Below are positions 1 through 7,485 of a DNA stretch of 64,000 nucleotides, piece after piece (within the stretch, counting starts at the first letter, position 1; each line of letters opens with the position of its first letter). The notes beneath the pieces are model-generated. The model was not told where the DNA came from. It searched no databases and saw nothing but the letters and a program-made list of their open reading frames with translations. This DNA is from Halopseudomonas oceani (GTDB lineage Bacteria > Pseudomonadota > Gammaproteobacteria > Pseudomonadales > Pseudomonadaceae), in the NCBI RefSeq assembly GCF_002903165.1, contig NZ_PPSK01000009.1:62001-126000 (forward strand), read 5' to 3'. The translations under genes were made by a program, and so were the position numbers.

Positions 1-226
1 CAACCTGATCCTGGGTTACACCCATGCTTGCCAGTTTGTCCTGCACCGCCTTGTCATCGAGCATGCTTTTGAGTTCGGCGCGGTCGACGCTGAGCTGCTG
101 TTGGGCTACGGCTTCTCCGGTGCCGATCATGGCGGCCTGAGCCTGGATGCTGGCCATGGAAGTCAGCAGGAACAGGGCGGTGAGCATGATGGACAGATAA
201 CGCTTTGTTGTTCGCATGAAAGTCAT
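1..226 (-). CDS. PA2779-family (DUF6627-like) protein, 3' part missing
   Basis: The gene starts at 226 and runs off the left edge, so only about 75 N-terminal residues are present. The start has a GAGG eight bases upstream; an in-frame ATG three codons later is possible. Residues 7-32 form a signal peptide or membrane anchor (basic start, then hydrophobic LSIMLTALFLLTSMASIQAQA). The mature part contains the stretch VDRAELKSMLDDKAVQDKLA followed by a 'MGVT' step, which resembles the small PA2779-family proteins of pseudomonads. No enzymatic function is known for that family as far as I am aware. Family assignment rests on this short stretch only. Confidence 0.6.
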   Translation of the reverse strand, partial: MTFMRTTKRYLSIMLTALFLLTSMASIQAQAAMIGTGEAVAQQQLSVDRAELKSMLDDKAVQDKLASMGVTQDQV

Positions 227-383
227 CGGGCATACCTCGGTTTGTTGTGGCTTCCCTGCTTGGAAGCTGTTAACCACGATAGGTGGCTTTCGTCGTTGCG
301 CAAGAAGCGCTCCCTATAACCGACTCATACAAGCTGTACAGGTTCCACAATGCCACTGCCGCTGTGATCTGGTTCACGGCCTG

Positions 384-1667
384 TTAGATCCCGAGTTTGT
401 CACGCATCTGGTAATACCAAGCGCCAATCGCGGTGAACGGGATTCGGAACAGTCGCCCGCCTGGGAAGGGGTAATGTGGCAGCGCAGCGAAGGCGTCGAA
501 GCGTTCAGCCTGGCCGCGAAGCGCCTCCGCCAGCACCCGGCCAGCGACGTGAGTAAAGGTAACCCCGTGGCCACTGCAACCTTGCGAGTAATAAATATTG
601 TTGCCGATCCGCCCCATCTGCGGGAGGCGTGACAGGGTCAGCAGGAAGTTACCTGTCCAGGCGTAATCGATCTTCACATCCTTGAGCTGTGGGAAGGTCT
701 TGATCAGGTTGGGGCGAATCAGCGCTTCAATGTTGCTCGGGTCGCGGGCACCGTAAACGACACCGCCACCAAAGATCAGGCGCTTGTCGCCAGATAGACG
801 GTAGTAATCGAGCAGGTAGGCGCAGTCTTCCACGCAATAGTCCTGCGGCAGCAGCGATGCAGCCAGCTCGTCCGACAGCGGCTCAGTGGTAACCACCTGG
901 GTGCCGCAGGGCATGGATTTGGCCGCCAATTGTGGCAGCAGGTCACCGAGGTAGGCATTGCCGGCCACGATCACGAAGCGCGCCTTGACCTGACCTTGGG
1001 CGGTATGCACGACCGGGTTCTCACCCTGCTCGACGCGGGTGACTGGCGACAGTTCATGGATTACTCCGCCCAGTGATTCGAATGCGGCAGCTTCGCCAAG
1101 CACCAGATTCAAGGGGTGGATGTGGCCGCCGCTCATGTCGAGCATGCCGCCGACGTAGATATCGGTGTTGACCACTTCGCGAATGCGTTTGCTGTCGAGC
1201 ATCTCAAGCTGGGTATTGCCATAGCGCTCCCAGAGTTTCTTTTGAGCTTCAAGGTGCTGCATGTGCTTGCTGTTGAATGCCGCAAAGACACCGCCGTCTT
1301 TCAGGTCACACTGGATGTCGTACTTGGCTACGCGCTCACGAATGATACGGCCTCCTTCAAAAGCCATGTCCCCCAGCAGTCGCGCCTGCTGGGCGCCTAG
1401 CGTCCGCTCGATCACGTCAATGTCGCGGCTGTAGCTGTTGACGATTTGGCCGCCATTGCGGCCAGAAGCGCCAAAGCCAACCTTGACCGCTTCAAGGACG
1501 GTTACCTTGAAGCCTTGCTCCGCGAGGTGCAGAGCGGCAGAGATGCCGGTAAATCCTGCACCGATGATGCAGACATCGGTCTCATGACTGCCCTGCAGGG
1601 GCGGGCGTTCGGGAGCGGGGTTGGCTGAGGCTGCGTAGTAGGAGGTTGTGTGTTGGGTCTCGGCCAT
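384..1667 (-). CDS. FAD-dependent oxidoreductase, gamma-glutamylputrescine oxidase (PuuB/PauB) type
   Basis: A 427-residue DAO-family flavoprotein. A Rossmann FAD-binding motif GAGFTG lies at residues 36-41, followed by the typical E at the end of the second strand (VTVLEA) and GFGASGRNGGQ near residue 65. The C-terminal part has the FAD-contacting segment YYSQGCSGHGVTF. Family members of this length in Pseudomonas oxidise gamma-glutamylputrescine or related amines in polyamine breakdown. The substrate cannot be read from sequence, and no other polyamine gene is adjacent; the lysine decarboxylase at 7.5-9.7 kb is separate. The gene stands alone, 102 bases beyond the efflux gene stop. A GGTG-like Shine-Dalgarno precedes the ATG. 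Confidence 0.8.
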   Translation of the reverse strand: MAETQHTTSYYAASANPAPERPPLQGSHETDVCIIGAGFTGISAALHLAEQGFKVTVLEAVKVGFGASGRNGGQIVNSYSRDIDVIERTLGAQQARLLGDMAFEGGRIIRERVAKYDIQCDLKDGGVFAAFNSKHMQHLEAQKKLWERYGNTQLEMLDSKRIREVVNTDIYVGGMLDMSGGHIHPLNLVLGEAAAFESLGGVIHELSPVTRVEQGENPVVHTAQGQVKARFVIVAGNAYLGDLLPQLAAKSMPCGTQVVTTEPLSDELAASLLPQDYCVEDCAYLLDYYRLSGDKRLIFGGGVVYGARDPSNIEALIRPNLIKTFPQLKDVKIDYAWTGNFLLTLSRLPQMGRIGNNIYYSQGCSGHGVTFTHVAGRVLAEALRGQAERFDAFAALPHYPFPGGRLFRIPFTAIGAWYYQMRDKLGI

Positions 1668-1769
1668 GAGGGCACCTGTGCAAATGTTTGTTTAAAATAT
1701 TTGACAATATTGGCCGATGCTACCCTTTGGAATGCCCTATTGCCATAGGGTGATCAAAAAAAACCACAG

Positions 1770-3341
1770 CTAAGGGTGGGCTGGTTCTGCCTCGGCGGGC
1801 GCGCCCTGGGGCGGGGCTTTGGGCAGCGGTTTGCACAGGAGCACAAAGACCATGGAGCAGCCCAGCATGAATGCGATCAGGTGAAAGGCATCGTTGTAGG
1901 CGAGGATGGCTGCCTGCTGATGAACCTGATTGCTGAGCAGCTGCAGGGCGCTTTGCTCGTTGCCGAGCTGATGGGTTAAAAGGCGCATGCGCTCCTCGAA
2001 CGCCGGGTTGCCCGGGGTAACGTATTCGCGGAGAAAGTCGAAGTAGTACTTGGCTCGGCTATCGAGAATGGTGGCCAGTGCCGCAATGCCGATGGCACCC
2101 CCGAGGTTGCGCAGGATGTTGTACAGACTCGACGCGGAACCGGCTTGCGACGGCGCGATCATGGCGGTGGCGATGATCGACATGGGGACCAGGACCATGG
2201 GTTGCCCGAATGCGCGGAAAATCTGGATGGCGATAAACTGATCGCCAGCAAAGTCCAGATTCAGACTGCCGCTGTAGAAACTGGCAAAGGCAAACAGAAA
2301 GAAGCCGGCAGCGCAGATCAGGCGTGCATCTACAAAGCGCATGAGAACAGGTACCAGCGGAATAATCAGCAGCTGGGGGATCCCCATCCACATGATGACC
2401 TGACCAATTTGCAGGGCGTTGTACTGTTGAATCTGGGCAAGGTAAACAGGCAGCACGAACACGGTGCCATAGAGACCGACCCCCAGGCCGATGTTGGCCA
2501 GGCTGCCGAGCAGGAAGTTGCGATCCTTCAGCAGGCGCAGGTTTACCAACGGATTGTCCCGGGTAAGCTGGATGATGACGAAGCTAACCAGGCTGATAAA
2601 GCTGATGACCGCCAGCGCGACCATGAGATTCGACTCTAGCCAATCCTTGCGGTGACCTTCTTCCAGAAAAACCTGCAGGCAACCAAGCCCGACCGCCATG
2701 GTGATGATGCCGATATAGTCGCCCTGACGCAGCAGTTCCCAGCGCGGCTGCGATTTGTCCAGACCGTACATCAGGCCTGTCGCCATCAGAATGCCCGGTA
2801 CGATATTGATGTAGAAGATGTACTCCCAACCGAAATGCTCGGTCAGCCAGCCGCCAATGGTTGGGCCGATGGAGGGGGCGAAGGTCGCGGTAATTGCGAA
2901 CATCGCCATGCCCTTGGGGCGGGATGCTGGCGGCAGCTTGATCAGGATCAGGGTAAAGGCAAACGGAATCAGCGCGCCGCCGGCGAGGCCTTGCAGGGCG
3001 CGGAATACGATCATGCTTTCGAGATTCCAGGCCATCGAGCACAACAGTGACGCGATAACGAACATCGCGGAGATCCCTACCGCGAATCGACGTGGCGAAA
3101 AGATAGTCGTCAACCAGGCTGCAAGCGGAATGATGATGATTTCGGCAACCAGATATGAGGTTGAAATCCAGGAGCCTTCCTCAATGGTGGCCGACAACGC
3201 ACCCTGAATATCCTTCAGCGACGAATTGATGATCTGGATATCGAGGATCGCCATGAAGGCGCCCAGAATAGCGCTGAGCAGCGCGATCCAGTCGCGCCTG
3301 CCAGGCGGCGGTATATCGTGGGCAGAGCCAGCTTCAGTCAC
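1770..3341 (-). CDS. EmrB/QacA (DHA2) family MFS drug efflux transporter
   Basis: A 523-residue inner-membrane transporter with about 14 hydrophobic segments, the usual size and topology of DHA2 drug:proton antiporters. The segment MIVFRALQGLAGGALIPFAF and the later GPTIGGWLTEHFGWEYIFYI match the conserved motifs of EmrB, the second being motif C (antiporter signature). Translation starts at a GTG that overlaps the end of the upstream membrane-fusion gene by eight bases, so the two are translationally coupled. With the HlyD-type partner it forms a two-part pump that would need a TolC-like outer-membrane channel encoded elsewhere. The same pair next to a LysR gene and gltX occurs in P. aeruginosa (PA3135-PA3137). 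Confidence 0.9.
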   Translation of the reverse strand: MTEAGSAHDIPPPGRRDWIALLSAILGAFMAILDIQIINSSLKDIQGALSATIEEGSWISTSYLVAEIIIIPLAAWLTTIFSPRRFAVGISAMFVIASLLCSMAWNLESMIVFRALQGLAGGALIPFAFTLILIKLPPASRPKGMAMFAITATFAPSIGPTIGGWLTEHFGWEYIFYINIVPGILMATGLMYGLDKSQPRWELLRQGDYIGIITMAVGLGCLQVFLEEGHRKDWLESNLMVALAVISFISLVSFVIIQLTRDNPLVNLRLLKDRNFLLGSLANIGLGVGLYGTVFVLPVYLAQIQQYNALQIGQVIMWMGIPQLLIIPLVPVLMRFVDARLICAAGFFLFAFASFYSGSLNLDFAGDQFIAIQIFRAFGQPMVLVPMSIIATAMIAPSQAGSASSLYNILRNLGGAIGIAALATILDSRAKYYFDFLREYVTPGNPAFEERMRLLTHQLGNEQSALQLLSNQVHQQAAILAYNDAFHLIAFMLGCSMVFVLLCKPLPKAPPQGAPAEAEPAHP

Positions 3342-4365
3342 GCAGGTCGACCTTGACGTGTACCGACATGCCTGGCCGGATCAGCCCTGCCAGCGGGCTG
3401 TTCTCATCAACTACCAATTTCACTGGAATCCGCTGAACCACCTTGGTGAAGTTGCCGGTGGCGTTGTCCGGCGGCAGCAAGCTGAACTGGGCACCGGATG
3501 CCGGAAACAGGCTCTGCAGTGTCCCGCTTACGGGTTGATCAGGGAAGGTATCGAATACCAGTTCGGCCTTGAGCCCTTCGTGCATGCGGCTGATCTGGGT
3601 TTCCTTGAAGTTGGCCTTGATCCACAGCTCGGCATCGGGCACGACCGCAAGCAGGTTGCTGCCCGGGGACACGTTCTGGCCGATCCGGACATTGCGCTGG
3701 CCAACGCGTCCGGCAATCGGGGCGCGTATTTCGGTGCGTTCAAGATCAAGCTGGGCCTGCCTGACCGCCGCTTCTGCGGCCTGAATCTGGGCGCCTAGTC
3801 GGGCAATGTCGGCGGCCAGCGTGTCTTTGGCCAGTCGCTGGGTCTGCAGATCTGCCTGCGCCTTGCTGACCTGCGCTCGGGTTACTTCAAGTTGAGCACG
3901 GTAGTTGCTCAACTGCTCTTCCGAGGCGTAACCGGACTGGCGCAGCGGGGTAATACGTTTGATGTCGAGTTCGACCCGGCGCTGCTCGGCCTGGCTGGCG
4001 TCGACGTTGGCTGAGGCGGCCGCGATCAGACTGTCCTGCTGGATCAGCCGTGACTGTGCCTGCTGCTGTTCGGCTCGCCGGGTCGCAAGGTTGGCATTGG
4101 CTTCGGCGAGGGCAATTTCGAAATCGCGGGCGTCCAGTCGCACGAGTAAATCGCCGGGTACAACCGCCTGATTATCGTCGACCAGCACTTCGATGACCTG
4201 TGCGGACAGCCGACTGGACACCGGGGTAATGTCACCCTGAACGTAGGCGTTGTCGGTTTCTTCGTAGAAGCGGCCAACGAACCACCACTGGGCAAAGGCA
4301 GCCACGCCTGCCACGGCGCAGATGAGGAGAAATACGAACAGACGTGCTCTAACTCGGGCGGACAT
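3334..4365 (-). CDS. HlyD/EmrA-family membrane fusion (periplasmic adaptor) protein
   Basis: A 343-residue adaptor of the EmrA type. Residues about 8-27 form one membrane anchor (LFVFLLICAVAGVAAFAQWW). Next comes the first lipoyl half-motif (YVQGDITPVSSRLSAQVIEV), a long coiled-coil hairpin of about 140 residues rich in A, Q, E and R, the second half-motif (RAPIAGRVGQRNVRIGQNV), and a beta-barrel region. I chose the ATG at 4365; an upstream TTG at 4377 is in frame but less likely. The gene is first in an operon with the EmrB-like transporter, overlapping by eight bases, and is divergent from a LysR regulator 102 bases away, which probably controls it. Confidence 0.88.
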   Translation of the reverse strand: MSARVRARLFVFLLICAVAGVAAFAQWWFVGRFYEETDNAYVQGDITPVSSRLSAQVIEVLVDDNQAVVPGDLLVRLDARDFEIALAEANANLATRRAEQQQAQSRLIQQDSLIAAASANVDASQAEQRRVELDIKRITPLRQSGYASEEQLSNYRAQLEVTRAQVSKAQADLQTQRLAKDTLAADIARLGAQIQAAEAAVRQAQLDLERTEIRAPIAGRVGQRNVRIGQNVSPGSNLLAVVPDAELWIKANFKETQISRMHEGLKAELVFDTFPDQPVSGTLQSLFPASGAQFSLLPPDNATGNFTKVVQRIPVKLVVDENSPLAGLIRPGMSVHVKVDLRD

Positions 4366-4467
4366 ACCATTTCTCAATTATTTTTCTGCCTGCACTCTAA
4401 CACTGTTCCCCGGACAGCCGGAGGCGCTAGAATCTGGAAACTTTGTTGCAGCAGGGGAACAGTAGGC

Positions 4468-5370
4468 ATGGGTCTGGATGATGCGTTGGTCTTCACTCGA
4501 GTCGTTGAGTGTCACAGTTTTACCAGTGCGGCGGCGACGTTGGGGATGCAGAAGTCAACGGTCAGTCGGCGCATCGCCCAGCTGGAGGACCGTTTGGGCG
4601 TGCGGCTACTCAATCGCACGACACGCAAGCTGCGCCTGACCGAGGTCGGGCAAGCTTACTACGAGCGTTGCCGCCAGATCATGCAGGAGTTCTCTGAGGC
4701 TGAGCAGGCGATCATGCAGCTGCAGCGCGAGCCAACCGGGTTGCTGCGGGTCAGTTCGCCGATCGAATTCGGTCAGCTGTTTCTCGGCGGAGTGGTTGGG
4801 GAATTCATGCGCAGCTATCCGGCGATTCAGGTGGAGGTCGAGCTGACGACTCGTGCAGTGGATCCGGTCGAGGAGGGTGTGGATGTGGTCATTTACCTTG
4901 GCCGCCCGCAGGACTCCAGTCTGGTCGCCCGCCGCTTGATGACAAGCCCCCGGCAGTTGTATGCCAGCCCGGATTACATTAAACGTTATGGCATGCCGCA
5001 AGCGCCTGAGGAGCTGACCAACCACCGCTGCATCCACGCGCTGGTAGACGGGTCACGCAAATGGCGTTTTGATCAACCCGCCGTCAGCGTTCCGATCAAC
5101 CCGGTGCTGCTGGTCAATAACATCACCTTCGCCCGGGAAGCCGCACTGGCGGGTGTCGGCATCATCAATGTTCCTGCGTTCATCGCCGAACCTTGTGTCG
5201 AGTCGGGCACTTTGGTCCGAGTGCTGGAGCAAACCGAGCTGCCGTCGAGTGAGTTGTATGCGCTGTACCCGTCGCGTCGCTTCCAAGCGATGAAGGTCAA
5301 GGCGTTTCTTGATTTTGTCGTCGACCGGCTGCGATTACGCTCGTCGAGCCATATAGAGGTTGAGGGCTAA
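4468..5370 (+). CDS. LysR-family regulator, likely controls the adjacent efflux pair
   Basis: A 300-residue LysR-type transcription factor. The N-terminal winged helix-turn-helix spans residues 1-60 (FTSAAATLGMQKSTVSRRIA is the recognition region). Residues 90-295 form the two-lobed periplasmic-binding-like effector domain. The pattern LNRTTRKLRLTEVGQAYYER is that of the CrgA/AaeR-like branch. It is transcribed away from the EmrAB-type genes with 102 bases between the starts, the classic arrangement for a LysR protein controlling its divergent neighbour and itself. The effector is unknown. An AGGGGA Shine-Dalgarno precedes the ATG. Confidence 0.85.
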   Translation: MGLDDALVFTRVVECHSFTSAAATLGMQKSTVSRRIAQLEDRLGVRLLNRTTRKLRLTEVGQAYYERCRQIMQEFSEAEQAIMQLQREPTGLLRVSSPIEFGQLFLGGVVGEFMRSYPAIQVEVELTTRAVDPVEEGVDVVIYLGRPQDSSLVARRLMTSPRQLYASPDYIKRYGMPQAPEELTNHRCIHALVDGSRKWRFDQPAVSVPINPVLLVNNITFAREAALAGVGIINVPAFIAEPCVESGTLVRVLEQTELPSSELYALYPSRRFQAMKVKAFLDFVVDRLRLRSSSHIEVEG

Positions 5371-5440
5371 GCCCTGATAAAATCGGCCGTTATCCTGTAG
5401 TCCGACCCGGGTTTGCCGGGTCGCCAGATCGAGAGAATTC

Positions 5441-6916
5441 ATGACTGTTCGTACCCGCATTGCGCCTTCCCCAACCGGTGACCCGCACGTCGGCACCGCC
5501 TACATTGCGCTGTTCAACCAGTGTTTTGCCCGCCAGCACGGCGGACAGTTCATCCTGCGTATTGAAGATACCGACCAGGTGCGTTCCAGCGCTGCCTCTG
5601 AAAAGCAGATTCTCGACTCCCTGCGCTGGCTGGGTCTGGAATGGGACGAAGGTCCGGATGTGGGTGGCCCGCATGGCCCCTATCGTCAGAGTGAACGCAG
5701 CGCCATTTATCACGAGCACAGCGAAGCGCTGATCGAGAAGGGCCATGCCTTCCGCTGCTTCTGCTCCAGCGAGCGTCTTGATGCGCTGCGGGCCGAGCAG
5801 ATGGCGAACAAGCAGACGCCCGGCTATGACGGCCACTGCCTGAACCTGACTGAGGATGAAGTGAACGCCCGCGTAGCTGCAGGCGAAGCGCACGTTGTGC
5901 GCATGAAGGTGCCGAACGAAGGTATCTGTAAGGTGCAGGACATGCTGCGTGGCGAGATCGACATCCCGTGGGAGCAGGTCGACATGCAGGTGCTGATGAA
6001 GGCTGATGGTCTGCCGACCTATCACCTGGCCAACGTGGTGGACGATCACCTGATGGGCATTACCCACGTCCTGCGTGGTGAGGAGTGGATCAACTCCGCG
6101 CCCAAGCACATCCTGCTGTACCAGTATTTCGGTTGGGACATGCCGCAGCTGTGCCACATGCCACTGTTGCGCAACCCGGACAAGAGCAAGCTGTCCAAGC
6201 GCAAGAATCCGACCAGCATTACCTTTTACGAGCGCATGGGCTACCTGCCGGAAGCACTGCTGAACTACCTCGGCCGGATGGGCTGGTCGATGCCTGACGA
6301 ACGCGAAAAGTTCACCCTCGCTGAAATGGTTGAGCACTTCGACATTCAGCGTGTCTCGCTGGGTGGGCCGATTTTTGACATCGACAAGCTGTCGTGGCTG
6401 AACGGACAGTGGATTCGTGAGCTGTCCGAGGATCAGTTTGCCGCAGCAGTGCAGCAGTGGGCGCTGAATCCGGCGTACCTCAAGCCGATGATCTCGCTGG
6501 CGCAGACCCGTGTGGAAACCTTCAGCGATCTGCCGAACTTGCTGGGCTTCTTTATGGCCGGCAAGGTTGATCCTGCACCTGAGTTGTTTGTGCACAAAAA
6601 ACTGGACGCCGACGGTGTGCGCAAGGCGCTGCAGTTGTTGCTGTGGAAGCTTGAAGCGCTGCGCGACTGGGACAAGGACAACATTACCAGTGTCATTCAG
6701 GCTGTCGCAGCCTACATGGAGCTGAAACTGCGCGATCTGATGCCGCTGCTGTTCCCGGCGATTACCGGCCAAGCCAGCTCAGTATCAGTGCTGGATGCCA
6801 TGGCGCACCTTGGCCCGGACCTGACCCGCTATCGCCTGCGTCAGACCGTCGAGCTGCTGGGAGGCACCTCGAAGAAAGAGAACAAGGCCTGGCAGAAGGA
6901 GCTGGCGGCGATCTAG
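5441..6916 (+). CDS. gltX: Glutamate--tRNA ligase
   Basis: A 491-residue class I glutamyl-tRNA synthetase that charges tRNA-Glu in the cytoplasm. The HIGH-type motif is in [16 protein letters not shown] (residues 9-24) and the KMSKS-type loop is [10 protein letters not shown] near residue 250. The zinc-type Cys cluster region ([14 protein letters not shown]) follows the catalytic first half, and the C-terminal third is the helical anticodon-binding domain. Length is normal. The start has GAGAG just upstream. It sits immediately before a tRNA cluster that includes its own substrate, tRNA-Glu(TTC), as in P. aeruginosa. Confidence 0.98.
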   Translation: MTVRTRIAPSPTGDPHVGTAYIALFNQCFARQHGGQFILRIEDTDQVRSSAASEKQILDSLRWLGLEWDEGPDVGGPHGPYRQSERSAIYHEHSEALIEKGHAFRCFCSSERLDALRAEQMANKQTPGYDGHCLNLTEDEVNARVAAGEAHVVRMKVPNEGICKVQDMLRGEIDIPWEQVDMQVLMKADGLPTYHLANVVDDHLMGITHVLRGEEWINSAPKHILLYQYFGWDMPQLCHMPLLRNPDKSKLSKRKNPTSITFYERMGYLPEALLNYLGRMGWSMPDEREKFTLAEMVEHFDIQRVSLGGPIFDIDKLSWLNGQWIRELSEDQFAAAVQQWALNPAYLKPMISLAQTRVETFSDLPNLLGFFMAGKVDPAPELFVHKKLDADGVRKALQLLLWKLEALRDWDKDNITSVIQAVAAYMELKLRDLMPLLFPAITGQASSVSVLDAMAHLGPDLTRYRLRQTVELLGGTSKKENKAWQKELAAI

Positions 6917-6975
6917 CCTCCAGCTGAAAGCGGCGCGGAGGGATCCTAGCGCCGCGGTTCGCCGCCCCACCAATC

Positions 6976-7007
6976 AGCTTGCGGCTTATGGCTTGCAGCT
7001 TGCGGCT
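6976..7007. repeat. Short direct repeat AGCTTGCGGCT
   Basis: Two copies of AGCTTGCGGCT at 6976-6986 and 6997-7007, separated by a partial copy (GGCTTGC). This low-complexity AGCTTGC-type sequence is common between genes in pseudomonads. It lies between gltX and the tRNA promoter. No function is evident. Confidence 0.5.
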
Positions 7008-7044
7008 GGTTTCAAGATAAGTTGCTGTTTTGCGTAAATTTCTG

Positions 7045-7073
7045 TTGACACCCGAAGGCGTCAATCTTAATAT
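7045..7073 (+). promoter_or_regulatory. Predicted sigma-70 promoter of the tRNA cluster
   Basis: A perfect -35 box TTGACA at 7045-7050 is followed after 17 bases by TAATAT at 7068-7073. The first tRNA begins 18 bases later, so a transcript would start shortly before it. The three tRNAs run on the same strand and end in one strong terminator, which fits one precursor transcript. Confidence 0.65.
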
Positions 7074-7091
7074 GCGCACCGTCATTGAGAC

Positions 7092-7167
7092 GGGGCTATA
7101 GCTCAGCTGGGAGAGCGCCTGCATGGCATGCAGGAGGTCAGCGGTTCGATCCCGCTTAGCTCCACCA
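7092..7167 (+). tRNA. tRNA-Ala (anticodon GGC)
   Basis: A 76-base tRNA that folds as acceptor GGGGCTA/TAGCTCC, D arm GCTC...GAGC, anticodon stem CCTGC/GCAGG with loop ATGGCAT, and T arm AGCGG TTCGATC CCGCT. The CCA end is encoded. The anticodon GGC reads GCC and GCU alanine codons. It is identical to the third tRNA of the cluster. Confidence 0.97.
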
Positions 7168-7246
7168 AGTTTTTTTGGTCGACGTTCGCGTCGACCTGTT
7201 TTCTACACTGCTGAACAGATTCCAGCCTGTTCAGAGAAGGGATTGC

Positions 7247-7322
7247 GTCCCCTTCGTCTAGTGGCCTAGGACACCGCCCTTTCACGGCGGTAACAGGGGT
7301 TCGAGTCCCCTAGGGGACGCCA
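7247..7322 (+). tRNA. tRNA-Glu (anticodon TTC)
   Basis: A 76-base tRNA nearly identical to E. coli tRNA-Glu: acceptor GTCCCCT/AGGGGAC, anticodon stem CCGCC/GGCGG with loop CTTTCAC, T arm with TTCGAGT, encoded CCA. Its charging enzyme gltX ends about 330 bases upstream. Confidence 0.97.
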
Positions 7323-7363
7323 TTTTTACCGATGCGTGAAAGCGTATCAGGGTCGCAAGACCT

Positions 7364-7439
7364 GGGGCTATAGCTCAGCTGGGAGAGCGCCTGCATGGCA
7401 TGCAGGAGGTCAGCGGTTCGATCCCGCTTAGCTCCACCA
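7364..7439 (+). tRNA. tRNA-Ala (anticodon GGC), second copy
   Basis: Identical in all 76 bases to the tRNA-Ala at 7092-7167, with encoded CCA. It is the last member of the Ala-Glu-Ala cluster and is followed directly by an intrinsic terminator. Confidence 0.97.
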
Positions 7440-7443
7440 ATTC

Positions 7444-7474
7444 AAAAAGGCCGGCGAATTCGCCGGCCTTTTTT
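7444..7474 (+). terminator. Intrinsic terminator of the tRNA cluster
   Basis: A perfect 13-bp stem, AAAAAGGCCGGCG pairing with CGCCGGCCTTTTT around an AATT loop, ending in a T run. It begins five bases after the last tRNA. The A-rich left arm means it can also serve the convergent ldcA gene, which stops at 7486 on the other strand. Confidence 0.92.
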
Positions 7475-7485
7475 GTTTTCTGCGC

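Noticed and set aside
1680-1720. AATATT repeats upstream of the FAD oxidoreductase gene as an operator
   Set aside because: AATATT twice within 16 bases in an AT-rich stretch is weak evidence and matches no operator I know.
6976-7007. AGCTTGC repeats as an insertion-sequence end or CRISPR
   Set aside because: Only two short copies, no terminal inverted repeats, no transposase and no regular spacers.
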